From contig NZ_AYYK01000004.1 of the NCBI RefSeq assembly GCF_001436095.1, positions 248,001 through 312,000 on the forward strand: DNA of 64,000 nt. The letters are read 5' to 3'. The position numbers and the translations under genes were made by a program. Positions 10,118-19,054 of the stretch are shown in pieces (position 1 is the first letter of the stretch; every line of letters begins with the position of its first letter). The notes under the pieces are model-generated. The model was not told where the DNA came from, did not search any database, and worked only from the letters and a program-made list of their open reading frames with translations. Source of the DNA: Lapidilactobacillus dextrinicus DSM 20335 (GTDB lineage: Bacteria; Bacillota; Bacilli; Lactobacillales; Lactobacillaceae).

Positions 10118-11275
10118 CTAGACCAACATAAACTCTGCAAAAACATCATTACCAACAAAGCGCCCACGTTCAGTTAAGTAATAAGCATCAATATTTTCCG
10201 CTAACAAGTTTTGCTGAAGTAATTTAGGAATCACTTCTGGATAAACTGTTAGTAAGTCAACGCCAAAACGCTTTAAGAACGCTTCTTTAGAAACACCCGC
10301 GTTTAATCGTAACCCTAAAAATAATTGTTCTTCAATTTGTTGCTGACGTGTAATGTTTTCTGAAGCAAGAATTGGCAGTTGTTGCTGACTTAATGGTGCT
10401 AGATATTGTTTGATTGGACCAAAATTTTGATAACGTTGATTACCAAGATAACCTGAAGCCCCAGCACCGAAACCAAAATAATTTTCATTATGCCAATAAG
10501 TTAGATTATGTTGTGATTGAAAACCCGGTTTGGCAAAGTTACTAATCTCATATTGTTCAATACCATGCTTAGCAAATTCATCCATAGCTAACTGATACAT
10601 ATCTGCTTCCATATCCTGAGATGGTAATTTTAGTTTACCGCGCCGCATTAAATTATAAAAGACCGTCTTTTGTTCCAAAATTAAAGAATAAGTCGCATAA
10701 TGAGGGATTTCTAAGGCCAAAGCTTGTTTTAGACTGTGACCAAAATCAACTAAATCTTGACCAGGAAGCCGATAAATTAAATCGATTGAGATATTATTAA
10801 AGCCGGCATGTTGCGCATTTTCAACTGCTTTAACAGCTTCAACTCCCGAATGAGTTCGACCAATTTTTTTTAGCACGTCATCATTAAACGACTGAACGCC
10901 AATACTCAAGCGGTTAACGAAATGCGCTTTTAAAACTTGTAATTTGTCACTCTTTAATAAATCGTTGGGGTTGGCCTCCACTGTAAATTCTTCGACTTGG
11001 TCAACTGGCACTAATTCTTGCAAGCCACTTAATAAATAATCAAGTTGAGCTGCAGAGAGCGCTGTTGGGGTGCCACCACCAATGTAAATGGTTTTAATTT
11101 TAGTTTGAGGATATTGTTGTAAGGCCAACTTCATTTCTTTTAATAAAGCCGTCAAATAATCATCGACTGGTTGCCCTTGAATAAAAACTTTATTGAAATT
11201 ACAGTAGTAACAAATATGTTCACAAAACGGAATGTGAATATAGATGGCACCAATATTTTTTTGAACAGCTTGCAT
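10118..11275 (-). CDS. hemW: radical SAM protein HemW (heme chaperone, formerly coproporphyrinogen III oxidase-like)
   Basis: A 385-aa radical SAM protein. The [4Fe-4S] cysteines are C18, C22 and C25 (CEHICYYC), followed by the GGGTPTAL SAM motif and the HemW hallmark HNLTYWHN. HemW members bind heme and lack the fourth N-terminal Cys of true HemN (CxxxCxxCxC); that extra Cys is absent here (CNF), supporting HemW rather than an oxygen-independent CPO. The ATG is preceded by CTGGAG. Gene order hemW-hrcA is as in Bacillus, with a non-coding insertion between them. Confidence 0.93.
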   Translation of the reverse strand: MQAVQKNIGAIYIHIPFCEHICYYCNFNKVFIQGQPVDDYLTALLKEMKLALQQYPQTKIKTIYIGGGTPTALSAAQLDYLLSGLQELVPVDQVEEFTVEANPNDLLKSDKLQVLKAHFVNRLSIGVQSFNDDVLKKIGRTHSGVEAVKAVENAQHAGFNNISIDLIYRLPGQDLVDFGHSLKQALALEIPHYATYSLILEQKTVFYNLMRRGKLKLPSQDMEADMYQLAMDEFAKHGIEQYEISNFAKPGFQSQHNLTYWHNENYFGFGAGASGYLGNQRYQNFGPIKQYLAPLSQQQLPILASENITRQQQIEEQLFLGLRLNAGVSKEAFLKRFGVDLLTVYPEVIPKLLQQNLLAENIDAYYLTERGRFVGNDVFAEFMLV

Positions 11276-11415
11276 GTTAACTCCAGTTCTTCCCTTAACG
11301 GAATGCTCTTTTAACGTGAGAAATAATAACGACTAACTTCAACTTCATATCATAACATTGAACAAGATTATCTGTACACTGCTGCTCAATCAGCTAATTC
11401 TGTCATTAAAAAATT

Positions 11416-11441
11416 GATTTTTATTTGATTAAATAAAAATC
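11416..11441 (-). terminator. ribF terminator
   Basis: A perfect 11-bp AT-rich stem, GATTTTTATTT (11416-11426) with 11431-11441, loop GATT, followed by T residues on the minus strand after ribF. The rest of the 185-bp gap to hemW shows nothing clear. Confidence 0.7.
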
Positions 11442-11460
11442 GATCCTAACAGACAATCCC

Positions 11461-12402
11461 TTAGTGTTCATTGAAGTAAGCTAAACTATTTTGCTGATCC
11501 TTAGCTAATTGCTCAACCAACGCCTCAGCACTAGTGAACTTAACTTCACCGCGAAGCCAATGATTCCAGCGTAACTTGATATTTTCACCATAAATATCCT
11601 GATGGAAATCAAAAATATTAACTTCAACTGTCACAGGACGATGATCACCAAAGGTAACGTTGCGCCCAACTGAGGTCATAGATGGATACCAACGGCCTTG
11701 AATCCAAATTTCAGTTGCATAAATACCAATTGCTGGTAAACGTTCACCGTCAGTCGTCTTAATATTAGCTGTTGGGTAACCCAATGTGCGCCCACGCGCT
11801 TCACCGTGGACCACCATCCCCTCAGTTTGATAAATATAACCTAATAGATCATTCGCGCGGTCAACATCACCTTGAGCAAGGACTTGGCGAATCGCACTGG
11901 AAGATATTTTTTCGGTATATTTCTGCTGTTCTGGAATAGTGATGATATCAAACCGTTGTCGTGCATAACTTGGTAAAGTTGACATATTGGCCGTCTCTTT
12001 AGGTCCATAGGTATAATCAAACCCAGCCACCACTACCTTAGCGCCTAAATCAACAAGATACTCATCGACAAATTCTTGTGGTGCTAAATGGCCAACTGTT
12101 GACGTGAAGTTAACGACATACATGATATCTACGTTTAACTGGCGCAACAGTGTTTCCTTGCGGGACAATGTCGTTAAATAGTCAAACTGATCATCTTTAA
12201 TCTGGCGAAAAACAATCCCCGGATACTTATCAAACGTCATCACTGCAACCGGCAAATTACGCTTCTGACCAATGGCAACAGCTTGCTTAATAACCGCTTG
12301 ATGACCTAGGTGAACCCCATCAAAAAATCCTAAGGCCAGCACTTTAGGTTGAATATTAATCTTTTTCAAATCTAAGGGATAATTTAGTGAGATAACTTCC
12401 AA
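11461..12402 (-). CDS. ribF: bifunctional riboflavin kinase / FAD synthetase
   Basis: A 313-aa RibF making FMN from riboflavin and then FAD. The N-terminal nucleotidyltransferase has GFFDGVHLGH at 25-34 and a second motif at SSSAIRQ. The C-terminal kinase has GRTLGYPTANI and the VEVNIFDF motif. TTG start at 12402 behind AGAAGGA with a 7-base gap. It follows truB by about 43 bases, the usual truB-ribF pair. Confidence 0.97.
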   Translation of the reverse strand: MEVISLNYPLDLKKINIQPKVLALGFFDGVHLGHQAVIKQAVAIGQKRNLPVAVMTFDKYPGIVFRQIKDDQFDYLTTLSRKETLLRQLNVDIMYVVNFTSTVGHLAPQEFVDEYLVDLGAKVVVAGFDYTYGPKETANMSTLPSYARQRFDIITIPEQQKYTEKISSSAIRQVLAQGDVDRANDLLGYIYQTEGMVVHGEARGRTLGYPTANIKTTDGERLPAIGIYATEIWIQGRWYPSMTSVGRNVTFGDHRPVTVEVNIFDFHQDIYGENIKLRWNHWLRGEVKFTSAEALVEQLAKDQQNSLAYFNEH

Positions 12403-12445
12403 AAATAAATCCTTCTTTCAAACATCTCATCATTTAATGATCTAA

Positions 12446-13351
12446 CTATTCGTTAGCCAGTAACATTGTTTCCGGTACATAATTACCTAAAGTACTTTTT
12501 TGATAACGATAAATTGCCTTAATATGATCTTGATAAGTTAAGGTAATCTCGGGCGCAGTTAAATCAGTGGTAATAGCCCCACCATTTTGGACTTTTTGCC
12601 ACTGTTGTGAGGTTAACTCAATATTAGGCAAGGGTGCCAGAACCGTTTCGATTGGTTGTAAAACTTGGTTAAGCTGATTTTGTTCAACCGCTGTCGCTAC
12701 TTCTTCTAGAGTAACTGTCTGGTCAAGTCTAATACCGCCACTTTTAAGCCGACGCAGATCTGACATAACTGCTGGAATCGCCAATTTTTTACCAACATCT
12801 GTTGCTAATGTCCTCACGTAAGTCCCCTTGGAACAACCAACTTCAAAGGTAAAAGTTGCCGTCTTACTATCTTCATGGTAATGAAGATCAGAAGTCCGTT
12901 TAAAGTAATCAACCTGAATTTTTCGGCTTGGACGTTCAACCGTTTCGCCAGCGCGGGCGTATTCATAAAGTCGCTTACCATTGACTTTAACTGCAGAAAA
13001 CATCGGCGGAATCTGCGTCACTTCACCAACAAATTGGGCCAGGCAGTCATCAATGACCTGTGCTGTTGGCGCTTGGCTTAAGGCAACCCGCTGAATTTCT
13101 TCACCTGACAAATCTTCCGTTGTTGTTGCAAACCCTAAGGTAATTTCGCCTTGATAAATCTTGCCACTAGCCTGAATGCGGTCAACAAGCTTAGTCGCTT
13201 GACCAACACAAATTGGCAAAACACCATCGACATCAGGATCTAACGTACCAGTATGACCAATTCGTCGTTCGTGTAAAATTTTGCGTAATTGATAGACACA
13301 GCCTGCACTGGTAACGCCTTTAGGTTTAAATAAGGGAATGACACCGTTCAT
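12446..13351 (-). CDS. truB: tRNA pseudouridine(55) synthase TruB
   Basis: A 301-aa pseudouridine synthase that modifies U55 in the tRNA T loop. The catalytic motif GHTGTLDPDVDGVLPI places the nucleophilic Asp at D38, and GCSKGTYVRTL is the second conserved block. The ATG start has GGAGG eight bases upstream. It lies after the rbfA terminator, so a local promoter is likely. Confidence 0.97.
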   Translation of the reverse strand: MNGVIPLFKPKGVTSAGCVYQLRKILHERRIGHTGTLDPDVDGVLPICVGQATKLVDRIQASGKIYQGEITLGFATTTEDLSGEEIQRVALSQAPTAQVIDDCLAQFVGEVTQIPPMFSAVKVNGKRLYEYARAGETVERPSRKIQVDYFKRTSDLHYHEDSKTATFTFEVGCSKGTYVRTLATDVGKKLAIPAVMSDLRRLKSGGIRLDQTVTLEEVATAVEQNQLNQVLQPIETVLAPLPNIELTSQQWQKVQNGGAITTDLTAPEITLTYQDHIKAIYRYQKSTLGNYVPETMLLANE

Positions 13352-13378
13352 TAATAATCCTCCAATTCAATCCTAATC

Positions 13379-13408
13379 AGTATATCATAAGTTGTCCCTT
13401 TGTCTTAA
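13379..13408 (-). promoter_or_regulatory. candidate truB-ribF promoter
   Basis: On the minus strand an extended -10, TGA-TATACT (TATACT at 13379-13384), with a TTAAGA-like -35 about 18 bp upstream. It lies between the rbfA terminator and truB. Confidence 0.4.
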
Positions 13409-13441
13409 TCAGGTTTGCTCATGAATCATTTACAAGCATAA

Positions 13442-13472
13442 AAAAAGCTGCGACAATTGTCAGCAGCTTTTT
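13442..13472. terminator. terminator after rbfA
   Basis: AAAAAGCTGC (13442-13451) pairs with GCAGCTTTTT (13463-13472) around a GACAATTGTC-type palindromic centre. It ends the rimP-to-rbfA transcript. Confidence 0.85.
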
Positions 13473-13475
13473 ATT

Positions 13476-13823
13476 TTAATCTTTAGCGTTCATTTGACGA
13501 ATCAATTCATCAATGCGTTCGCCGTAACGAACGGATTCATCTTGAACAAATTCCAATTCAGGAATCTTATAAATCTTAATTCGAGCAGCAAGTTCACGAC
13601 GTATAAGGCCGCTAGCTTTATCTAGGCCAGCTTGTGCTTTTTTTACATCACTAGCCTTGTTAGATAAAATGCTGTAATAAATCGTAGCTTGTTGTAAATC
13701 GCCAGTTAAATCGACACCGGTAATGGTAACCCCCTCAACACGAGGATCACGCACTCTTTTTAATAAGATGTCATTAACTTCACGTTGAACTTCTTGTTCA
13801 ACTCGACCAACACGATGTTTCAT
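13476..13823 (-). CDS. rbfA: 30S ribosome-binding factor RbfA
   Basis: A 115-aa KH-fold factor for 30S maturation (16S rRNA 5' processing and cold adaptation). Recognisable by [18 protein letters not shown] at the N-terminus, [14 protein letters not shown] and the C-terminal [23 protein letters not shown] stretch. GGAGG before ATG. Last gene of the rimP-nusA-infB operon, 14 bases after infB. Confidence 0.96.
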   Translation of the reverse strand: MKHRVGRVEQEVQREVNDILLKRVRDPRVEGVTITGVDLTGDLQQATIYYSILSNKASDVKKAQAGLDKASGLIRRELAARIKIYKIPELEFVQDESVRYGERIDELIRQMNAKD

Positions 13824-13837
13824 TTCAACACCTCCAA

Positions 13838-16648
13838 CTATTTAACAGGAACTTCTTCCATAACAAAGGCTTCGATTTCATCGTCAACCTTAATGTCGTT
13901 GAAGTTTTCAATCATTAAACCACATTCAAAGCCTTGGCGAACTTCTTTAACGTCGTCTTTGAATCGTTTCAAGGAAGAAAGTTTGCCTTCATAAATGACA
14001 ATACCATCACGAATTAAACGAACACCTGAATCGCGTTGGATAAAGCCACTATTGACCATACAACCAGCAATTGTTCCTAATTTAGAAACTTTATAAAGTT
14101 CACGAACAACTAAATCACCCGTAACTTTTTCTTGATATGTTGGTTCCAACATACCTTTCATTGCTGATTCAATTTCTTCAATTGCACGATAAATGACATT
14201 GTGTAGACGAATATCAACATCTTCACTTTCAGCTTGTGCCTTAGCTTGTGGTGTTGGACGTACGTTAAAACCAATGATGATGGCATTACTTGCAGATGCT
14301 AATGTCACATCACTTTCGTTGATTGCACCAACTGCAGAGTGAATAATATTAACACGAACACCTTCAACATCAATCTTCTGCATACTACCAGCTAATGCTT
14401 CAGCAGAACCCTGAACATCAGCCTTGATAATAACATCGACTTCTTTAAGTTCGCCTTGCTTCATTGTTTCAAAGAGGTTATCTAAAGTCACACGATTAGA
14501 CTTATTGCGTTCTGCAAGTTGAGCCCGTTTAGCACGTTCTTCACCGGCAGCGCGTGCTGTCTTTTCATCATCAAAAGTAGCAAAGTGATCAGCTGCATCA
14601 GGAACATCATTCAAACCAGTAATTTCAACTGGTTCAGATGGAAAGGCCTCTTTAACACGACGACCACGATCATTGGTCATAACCCGGACACGGCCAAAGG
14701 TATTACCAACAACGATTGGATCACCAACATGTAAAGTACCTTGTTGTACTAATAATGATGCCACTGGACCCTTACCTTTATCCAAACGTGCTTCAATAAC
14801 CGTACCAACACCTTTTTGATCAGGGTTAGCCTTTAATTCAAGCACATCAGCTTCAAGTAAGATCATTTCCAATAATTCATCGATGTTAGTTCCCATTTTA
14901 GCTGAAATTTCAACAAAAATAGTATCGCCACCCCATGATTCAGGAATTAACTCATATTCAGTTAATTGTTCCATAACATGGTTAGGGTTAGCACCTGGCT
15001 TATCAATCTTGTTAACTGCCACAATAATTGGGGCATGGGCTGCCTTAGCGTGGTTAATAGCTTCGATTGTCTGTGGCATCACACCATCGTCAGCTGCAAC
15101 AACTAAGACGATGATATCTGTCACATCAGCACCACGAGCACGCATATTAGTAAAAGCAGCATGTCCTGGTGTATCTAAGAAGGTAATGACCCGGCCATTG
15201 AGCTTAACTTGATAAGCACCAATATGCTGAGTAATACCGCCAGCTTCACCTTGTGTAACATGAGTATGACGTAAACGATCAAGTAAGGTTGTCTTACCAT
15301 GGTCAACGTGACCCATGATTGTGACAACTGGTGGGCGACTTTCCAAATGATCTGTATTTTCAACTTCTTCATTGAAAATAGTATCGATATCAGAAATATC
15401 TTCTTCGATCTTCTGTTCAGAATTAATACCGTAATCAGTTGCAATTAATTCAATGGTGTCTTTATCTAATGATTGGTTTTGGTTAACCATAACACCAAGC
15501 ATGAACAACTTCTTAACGATTTCAGCTGGTTCGCGGTGTAATAATTTACCCAAGTCTTGCGCATTCATGCCTTCAGAATAAACCAATGTTTCTGGTAATG
15601 GTCGATCCTTACGTTGTGGCATTTCCTTTTTAACCTGATGACGTTGTTGTGCGCGTTGCTTACGCTTGTTCTTCTTACGGTTATTAGGATTGAATGGTGT
15701 TTGTGATGGACCTGCGGAACGACCACGACGTGGATTATTATTGTTAGAACGATTATTAGTCTTCCGTGAATCCGTTGCTTGTGGCGTTGGAATTGGTGCT
15801 ACAGGTTGACTTGTCGCAGGACGCGTTGGCTTAGCAGCAGGTTTAGCTGCTGTATTAGCATTAGTTGCTGGTTTCTTTGTTGCAGCAGCTTTTTGCTCTT
15901 GGCGACGTTTCTCATTACGACGTTTACGTTCGTTTTCACGTTGTTGTTTAATATCAGCTTGCGTTTGAGCAGCTTGTTCTTTGTATTGTTGTAAATGTCT
16001 TAAACCAGCATTTACCGGACGTGATGCTGCCGCTGGCCGTGATTGTGTGTGGTTATTGCGTTGGTTATTGTTTTGACCACGGGCTGGTTGGTTGTTTCGT
16101 TGTTGATTGTTGTTACGTTGGTTTTGGCTGTTGTTATTATTGCGACGATCATTTGCACGATGTTGATTAGCATTTTGACCAGCGTGTTGTTCACGTTGTT
16201 GGCCTTGGTTATTGTGGCTTGGCCGTGAACTGCTTGTTTGCGTATTTGCTGGTCGGCGAATCGACGTGATTTTAATCTTAGTTTTGCCGCCTTGCTGGGA
16301 TTTATGGTTGGCATCAGCTTGTGCGGCTGACTTGGGCGTCGCATGATTTGACTGTGACGATTTAGCAGACTGAACACTATGTTCAACTGGTTTAGCAGTC
16401 TTAACTTCTTTTGAGCTAGCTGTCGACTTAGCAGCAGGTTTAGTTGCAGGCTTAGCAGTTGCTTGTGTTGCCGCCGCCGGCTTAGCACCTGTACTCTTTA
16501 ATTGACTCTTTAAATGAGCCACCTGTGTATCATCTAAAGTTGACATATGATTCTTAATATCATAGCCAGCTTCCTTTGCTTTACTAAGTACGTCTTTGCT
16601 AGGAATGTTCAGTTCTTTGGCTAATTCGTATACTCGCTTTTTCCCCAT
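13838..16648 (-). CDS. infB: translation initiation factor IF-2
   Basis: A 936-aa IF-2. The N-terminal IF2N-like helical domain is at 1-50. Residues 55-345 are low complexity, Ala/Lys/Pro-rich and then strikingly Asn/Gln/Arg-rich (140-202). A second IF2N element follows at about 355-410. The GTPase domain has G1 GHVDHGKT (446-453), DTPGHAAF and [10 protein letters not shown], then domains II-IV that bind fMet-tRNA. Start ATG behind AAGGAG. The disordered linker is long even for lactobacilli. Confidence 0.98.
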   Translation of the reverse strand: MGKKRVYELAKELNIPSKDVLSKAKEAGYDIKNHMSTLDDTQVAHLKSQLKSTGAKPAAATQATAKPATKPAAKSTASSKEVKTAKPVEHSVQSAKSSQSNHATPKSAAQADANHKSQQGGKTKIKITSIRRPANTQTSSSRPSHNNQGQQREQHAGQNANQHRANDRRNNNNSQNQRNNNQQRNNQPARGQNNNQRNNHTQSRPAAASRPVNAGLRHLQQYKEQAAQTQADIKQQRENERKRRNEKRRQEQKAAATKKPATNANTAAKPAAKPTRPATSQPVAPIPTPQATDSRKTNNRSNNNNPRRGRSAGPSQTPFNPNNRKKNKRKQRAQQRHQVKKEMPQRKDRPLPETLVYSEGMNAQDLGKLLHREPAEIVKKLFMLGVMVNQNQSLDKDTIELIATDYGINSEQKIEEDISDIDTIFNEEVENTDHLESRPPVVTIMGHVDHGKTTLLDRLRHTHVTQGEAGGITQHIGAYQVKLNGRVITFLDTPGHAAFTNMRARGADVTDIIVLVVAADDGVMPQTIEAINHAKAAHAPIIVAVNKIDKPGANPNHVMEQLTEYELIPESWGGDTIFVEISAKMGTNIDELLEMILLEADVLELKANPDQKGVGTVIEARLDKGKGPVASLLVQQGTLHVGDPIVVGNTFGRVRVMTNDRGRRVKEAFPSEPVEITGLNDVPDAADHFATFDDEKTARAAGEERAKRAQLAERNKSNRVTLDNLFETMKQGELKEVDVIIKADVQGSAEALAGSMQKIDVEGVRVNIIHSAVGAINESDVTLASASNAIIIGFNVRPTPQAKAQAESEDVDIRLHNVIYRAIEEIESAMKGMLEPTYQEKVTGDLVVRELYKVSKLGTIAGCMVNSGFIQRDSGVRLIRDGIVIYEGKLSSLKRFKDDVKEVRQGFECGLMIENFNDIKVDDEIEAFVMEEVPVK

Positions 16649-16668
16649 ATTTCACACTCCTTAATTAT

Positions 16669-16983
16669 TTATCTCATTAAACTCACCATACCTTTGGCAA
16701 AACCTGGATCATTGACACCAATGACTTTACGCGGTTGTCCAATTGCTTGAGTTAATTGTTGGGTCGTGAAAATTTCAACCACGGGAATATGATTAAAATT
16801 TGCTTTATCTTTAATTTTCTTTTGGGTATTAACACCGGTATCACTAGCTAAAAAAACTAACGTGATTTGCTTCTTACTTAAACCAGCTACGACTAATTCT
16901 TCACCAGTCGTTAACTGACGTGCACGTTGAGCTAGTCCTAATAATCCCAGAATTTTCTTTTCTTGAGCTGGCTGAATGGTCAT
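16669..16983 (-). CDS. rplGA: L7Ae-family RNA-binding protein YlxQ
   Basis: A 104-aa L7Ae/L30e-fold protein (YlxQ) expected to bind kink-turn RNA. The family pattern LGLAQRARQLTTGEELV is at the N-terminus and VFLASDTGVNTQKK in the middle. It overlaps rnpM by 4 bases (ATGA), so translation is coupled, and lies 20 bases before infB. Confidence 0.92.
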   Translation of the reverse strand: MTIQPAQEKKILGLLGLAQRARQLTTGEELVVAGLSKKQITLVFLASDTGVNTQKKIKDKANFNHIPVVEIFTTQQLTQAIGQPRKVIGVNDPGFAKGMVSLMR

Positions 16984-17279
16984 TGTTGAGAACCAAATAA
17001 TTCTTGACGAGCTTTTTGGTGATCAACATAAGCAAACAATTCATCATAAAATTCAGGTGCAACGGTTTGATCAAAAGCACGATCAATTGTTTTTTGATCC
17101 TTTGCTGTTTTGACAGCTTCTGGATCAAGAGAAACATACGCACCGCGACCTGACTTCTTACCGGAAGGATCAATACTAATAGCACCGGTTTGATCACGAA
17201 CAATGCGAACTAAAGATTTTTTGGGCAGCATTTCGCCTGTCAAAACATCTCGTCGCATAGGAACTTTTCTTTTTTTCAT
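16980..17279 (-). CDS. rnpM: RNase P modulator RnpM (YlxR, DUF448)
   Basis: A 99-aa YlxR-family nucleic-acid-binding protein, reported in bacilli to bind the RNase P RNA and modulate the enzyme. It shows the family's RKVPMRRDVLTGEMLPKKSLVRIVR start and the GRGAYVS core. The gene sits between nusA and ylxQ, exactly as in B. subtilis. The functional assignment rests on family knowledge and gene order. Confidence 0.92.
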   Translation of the reverse strand: MKKRKVPMRRDVLTGEMLPKKSLVRIVRDQTGAISIDPSGKKSGRGAYVSLDPEAVKTAKDQKTIDRAFDQTVAPEFYDELFAYVDHQKARQELFGSQQ

Positions 17280-17299
17280 CTTCTCATCACCTGTGAATT

Positions 17300-18424
17300 T
17301 TATTCTTCAGGATCTGTTGTTGCTGAAGTATCTTCAACTGAAGCAACATTTTCTTCAGTTACTTCAACATCATTATCATCGTCATCAACGAACTCAACTT
17401 CTGATTCAGGCTTAATATCAATCTTAAAGCCTGTTAACTTAGCAGCTAAGCGCGCGTTTTGACCACGTTTACCAATAGCTAATGATAATTGGTAATCAGG
17501 AACAATGACCATGCATTCGCGCTGTTCTTCATCGAATTGAACGGCAATTACTTGGGCTGGATTTAATGCATTGGCAATATAATCCGCTGGATCTTCTTCC
17601 CATTTAACAATATCCATATTTTCGCCGTTTAATTCATTAACAATCGCTTGAACACGTTGACCCTTAGGACCAACACAGGTACCAACAGGATCGACGTTAG
17701 GGTTGGTTGAACGAACAGCTACCTTAGAACGATCGCCTGCTTCACGAGCAATTGAGACAATCTCAACTGTGCCATCGTAGACTTCAGGGATTTCTTGTTC
17801 AAATAATCGTTTCACTAATTCTGGATTAGTCCGTGAAACAAAAACTTGAGGTCCTTTAGTCGTGTTTTCAACTTTGCTAACAAAAACTTTAATACGATCA
17901 TGAGTTTGATAATCTTCATCAGGAATTTGATCTTGACGACTCATAACAGCTTCAATATCACCTAAATCAACATAGATATATTTGTTGTCACGACGTAAGA
18001 CCGTACCTTGGATGATCTCGTGTTCATATTGAGTGTATTCATTATAAACTTGTGAACGTTCTGCTTCGCGTAAACGTTGCATAATCACTTGTTTAGCTGT
18101 TTGTGCAGAAATACGACCAAAGTTACTTGGTGTGACTTCAACTTTAAAATCATCGCCAACTTCATAGGCCCGGTTTTTCACTAAGGCTTCTTTTAAGCTA
18201 ACCTCTAAGCGTGAATCGACCACGTCTTCGACGACTTTCTTAATGGCATAAACATGAATGTTGCCAGATTTCTGATCGAATTCAACTTCAACGTTTTGAG
18301 CCTGATTATAATTACGCTTATAAGCAGAAACTAACGCTGCCTGAATGGCATCGACCACAACTTCTTTTTTGATGCCTTTTTCCTTTTCCAGTGCATCGAG
18401 CGCACCTAACATTTCCTCATTCAT
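17300..18424 (-). CDS. nusA: transcription termination/antitermination factor NusA
   Basis: A NusA of about 374 aa. The N-terminal RNA-polymerase-binding domain is followed by S1 (GTVLRRDNKYIYVDLGDIEAV), KH1 and KH2 (PVGTCVGPKGQRVQAI and AIGKRGQNARLAAKLTGF). It lacks the long C-terminal acidic repeats of enterobacterial NusA, as usual for Firmicutes, but ends in a Glu/Asp-rich tail. ATG at 18424 is eight bases after GAAGGG; an in-frame TTG at 18442 lies in the Shine-Dalgarno region and is rejected. Second gene after rimP. Confidence 0.98.
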   Translation of the reverse strand: MNEEMLGALDALEKEKGIKKEVVVDAIQAALVSAYKRNYNQAQNVEVEFDQKSGNIHVYAIKKVVEDVVDSRLEVSLKEALVKNRAYEVGDDFKVEVTPSNFGRISAQTAKQVIMQRLREAERSQVYNEYTQYEHEIIQGTVLRRDNKYIYVDLGDIEAVMSRQDQIPDEDYQTHDRIKVFVSKVENTTKGPQVFVSRTNPELVKRLFEQEIPEVYDGTVEIVSIAREAGDRSKVAVRSTNPNVDPVGTCVGPKGQRVQAIVNELNGENMDIVKWEEDPADYIANALNPAQVIAVQFDEEQRECMVIVPDYQLSLAIGKRGQNARLAAKLTGFKIDIKPESEVEFVDDDDNDVEVTEENVASVEDTSATTDPEE

Positions 18425-18444
18425 GATGTGTTCCCTTCTCAATC

Positions 18445-18918
18445 CTAAAATTCAATCGCTAATCGCGCTTTGGCAATATTCTTGCGTGGAATTGTAATTT
18501 GTTTTGGGCGACCTTTGTCTTTATAATCTAAGGTTAATTCTTCAGCAGAAAGTTGACGTAAAAAACCTTCGTAGAATTTCTTCTTAGCAATTGCCGCATA
18601 AAGTGAAACGTGAATGTATTGATCCATTGCAGCTTGATAATCCGCTTCATTTTTTAAGGGCCGCTCTGCACCTGGCGAGGAAACTTCCAACACGTAAGCT
18701 TGTGGAATCGGGTCAGGATCAGCTTGATCCAACTGTTCACCTAACAAATCACTGACTAATGCACATTCTTCAATGTTAATACCACCGGGTTTATCAATAT
18801 AAACACGGAGGAACCAACTTTGTCCTTCTTTAACATATTCTAAATCGACTAGTTGAAAATGGTTAGTATTGAGAATCGGCATAACCAGATCTCGAACGGT
18901 TTCAATGACTGAACTCAA
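18445..18918 (-). CDS. rimP: ribosome maturation factor RimP
   Basis: A 30S assembly factor of about 157 aa. It shows the RimP blocks [24 protein letters not shown] and [16 protein letters not shown] start at 18918, with GGAGG seven bases upstream, gives the family's usual length. A longer in-frame ORF back to 19035 runs through the promoter and leader hairpin and is not real coding. First gene of the rimP-nusA-rnpM-rplGA-infB-rbfA operon. Confidence 0.95.
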   Translation of the reverse strand: MSSVIETVRDLVMPILNTNHFQLVDLEYVKEGQSWFLRVYIDKPGGINIEECALVSDLLGEQLDQADPDPIPQAYVLEVSSPGAERPLKNEADYQAAMDQYIHVSLYAAIAKKKFYEGFLRQLSAEELTLDYKDKGRPKQITIPRKNIAKARLAIEF

Positions 18919-18954
18919 AACCAAACCTCCTTTCAGTAAATCGGCCAATAAAAA

Positions 18955-18976
18955 GAGTGAGCATTTCTGCTCACTC
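18955..18976 (-). terminator. leader attenuator/terminator ahead of rimP-nusA (also follows polC)
   Basis: A perfect 9-bp stem GAGTGAGCA/TGCTCACTC with a GAAA loop on the minus strand, followed by TTTTTATT. It lies about 12 nt after the predicted start of the rimP transcript and before the rimP Shine-Dalgarno, so it is both the polC terminator and a leader terminator of the nusA operon. Confidence 0.85.
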
Positions 18977-18994
18977 GAACCAATTCTTATTGTC

Positions 18995-19023
18995 ATTATA
19001 GCATCTTTACTGATTTTTGCCAA
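18995..19023 (-). promoter_or_regulatory. rimP-nusA operon promoter
   Basis: TTGGCA (19018-19023), 17-bp spacer, TATAAT (18995-19000) with TGC just upstream (extended -10). A near-consensus promoter located between polC and the leader terminator. Confidence 0.85.
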
Positions 19024-19054
19024 GTTAAGTCCCATTTGGACTCAATGCTGTCAA

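Noticed and set aside
9929-10177. An 82-aa open frame (and a 67-aa frame on the other strand) between hrcA and hemW
   Set aside because: They overlap each other and the hemW terminator, have no ribosome binding site, and the region is better explained as structured RNA.
18919-19035. N-terminal extension of rimP by 39 residues
   Set aside because: It would translate through the promoter and leader terminator; the TTG at 18918 has a perfect Shine-Dalgarno and gives the family length.
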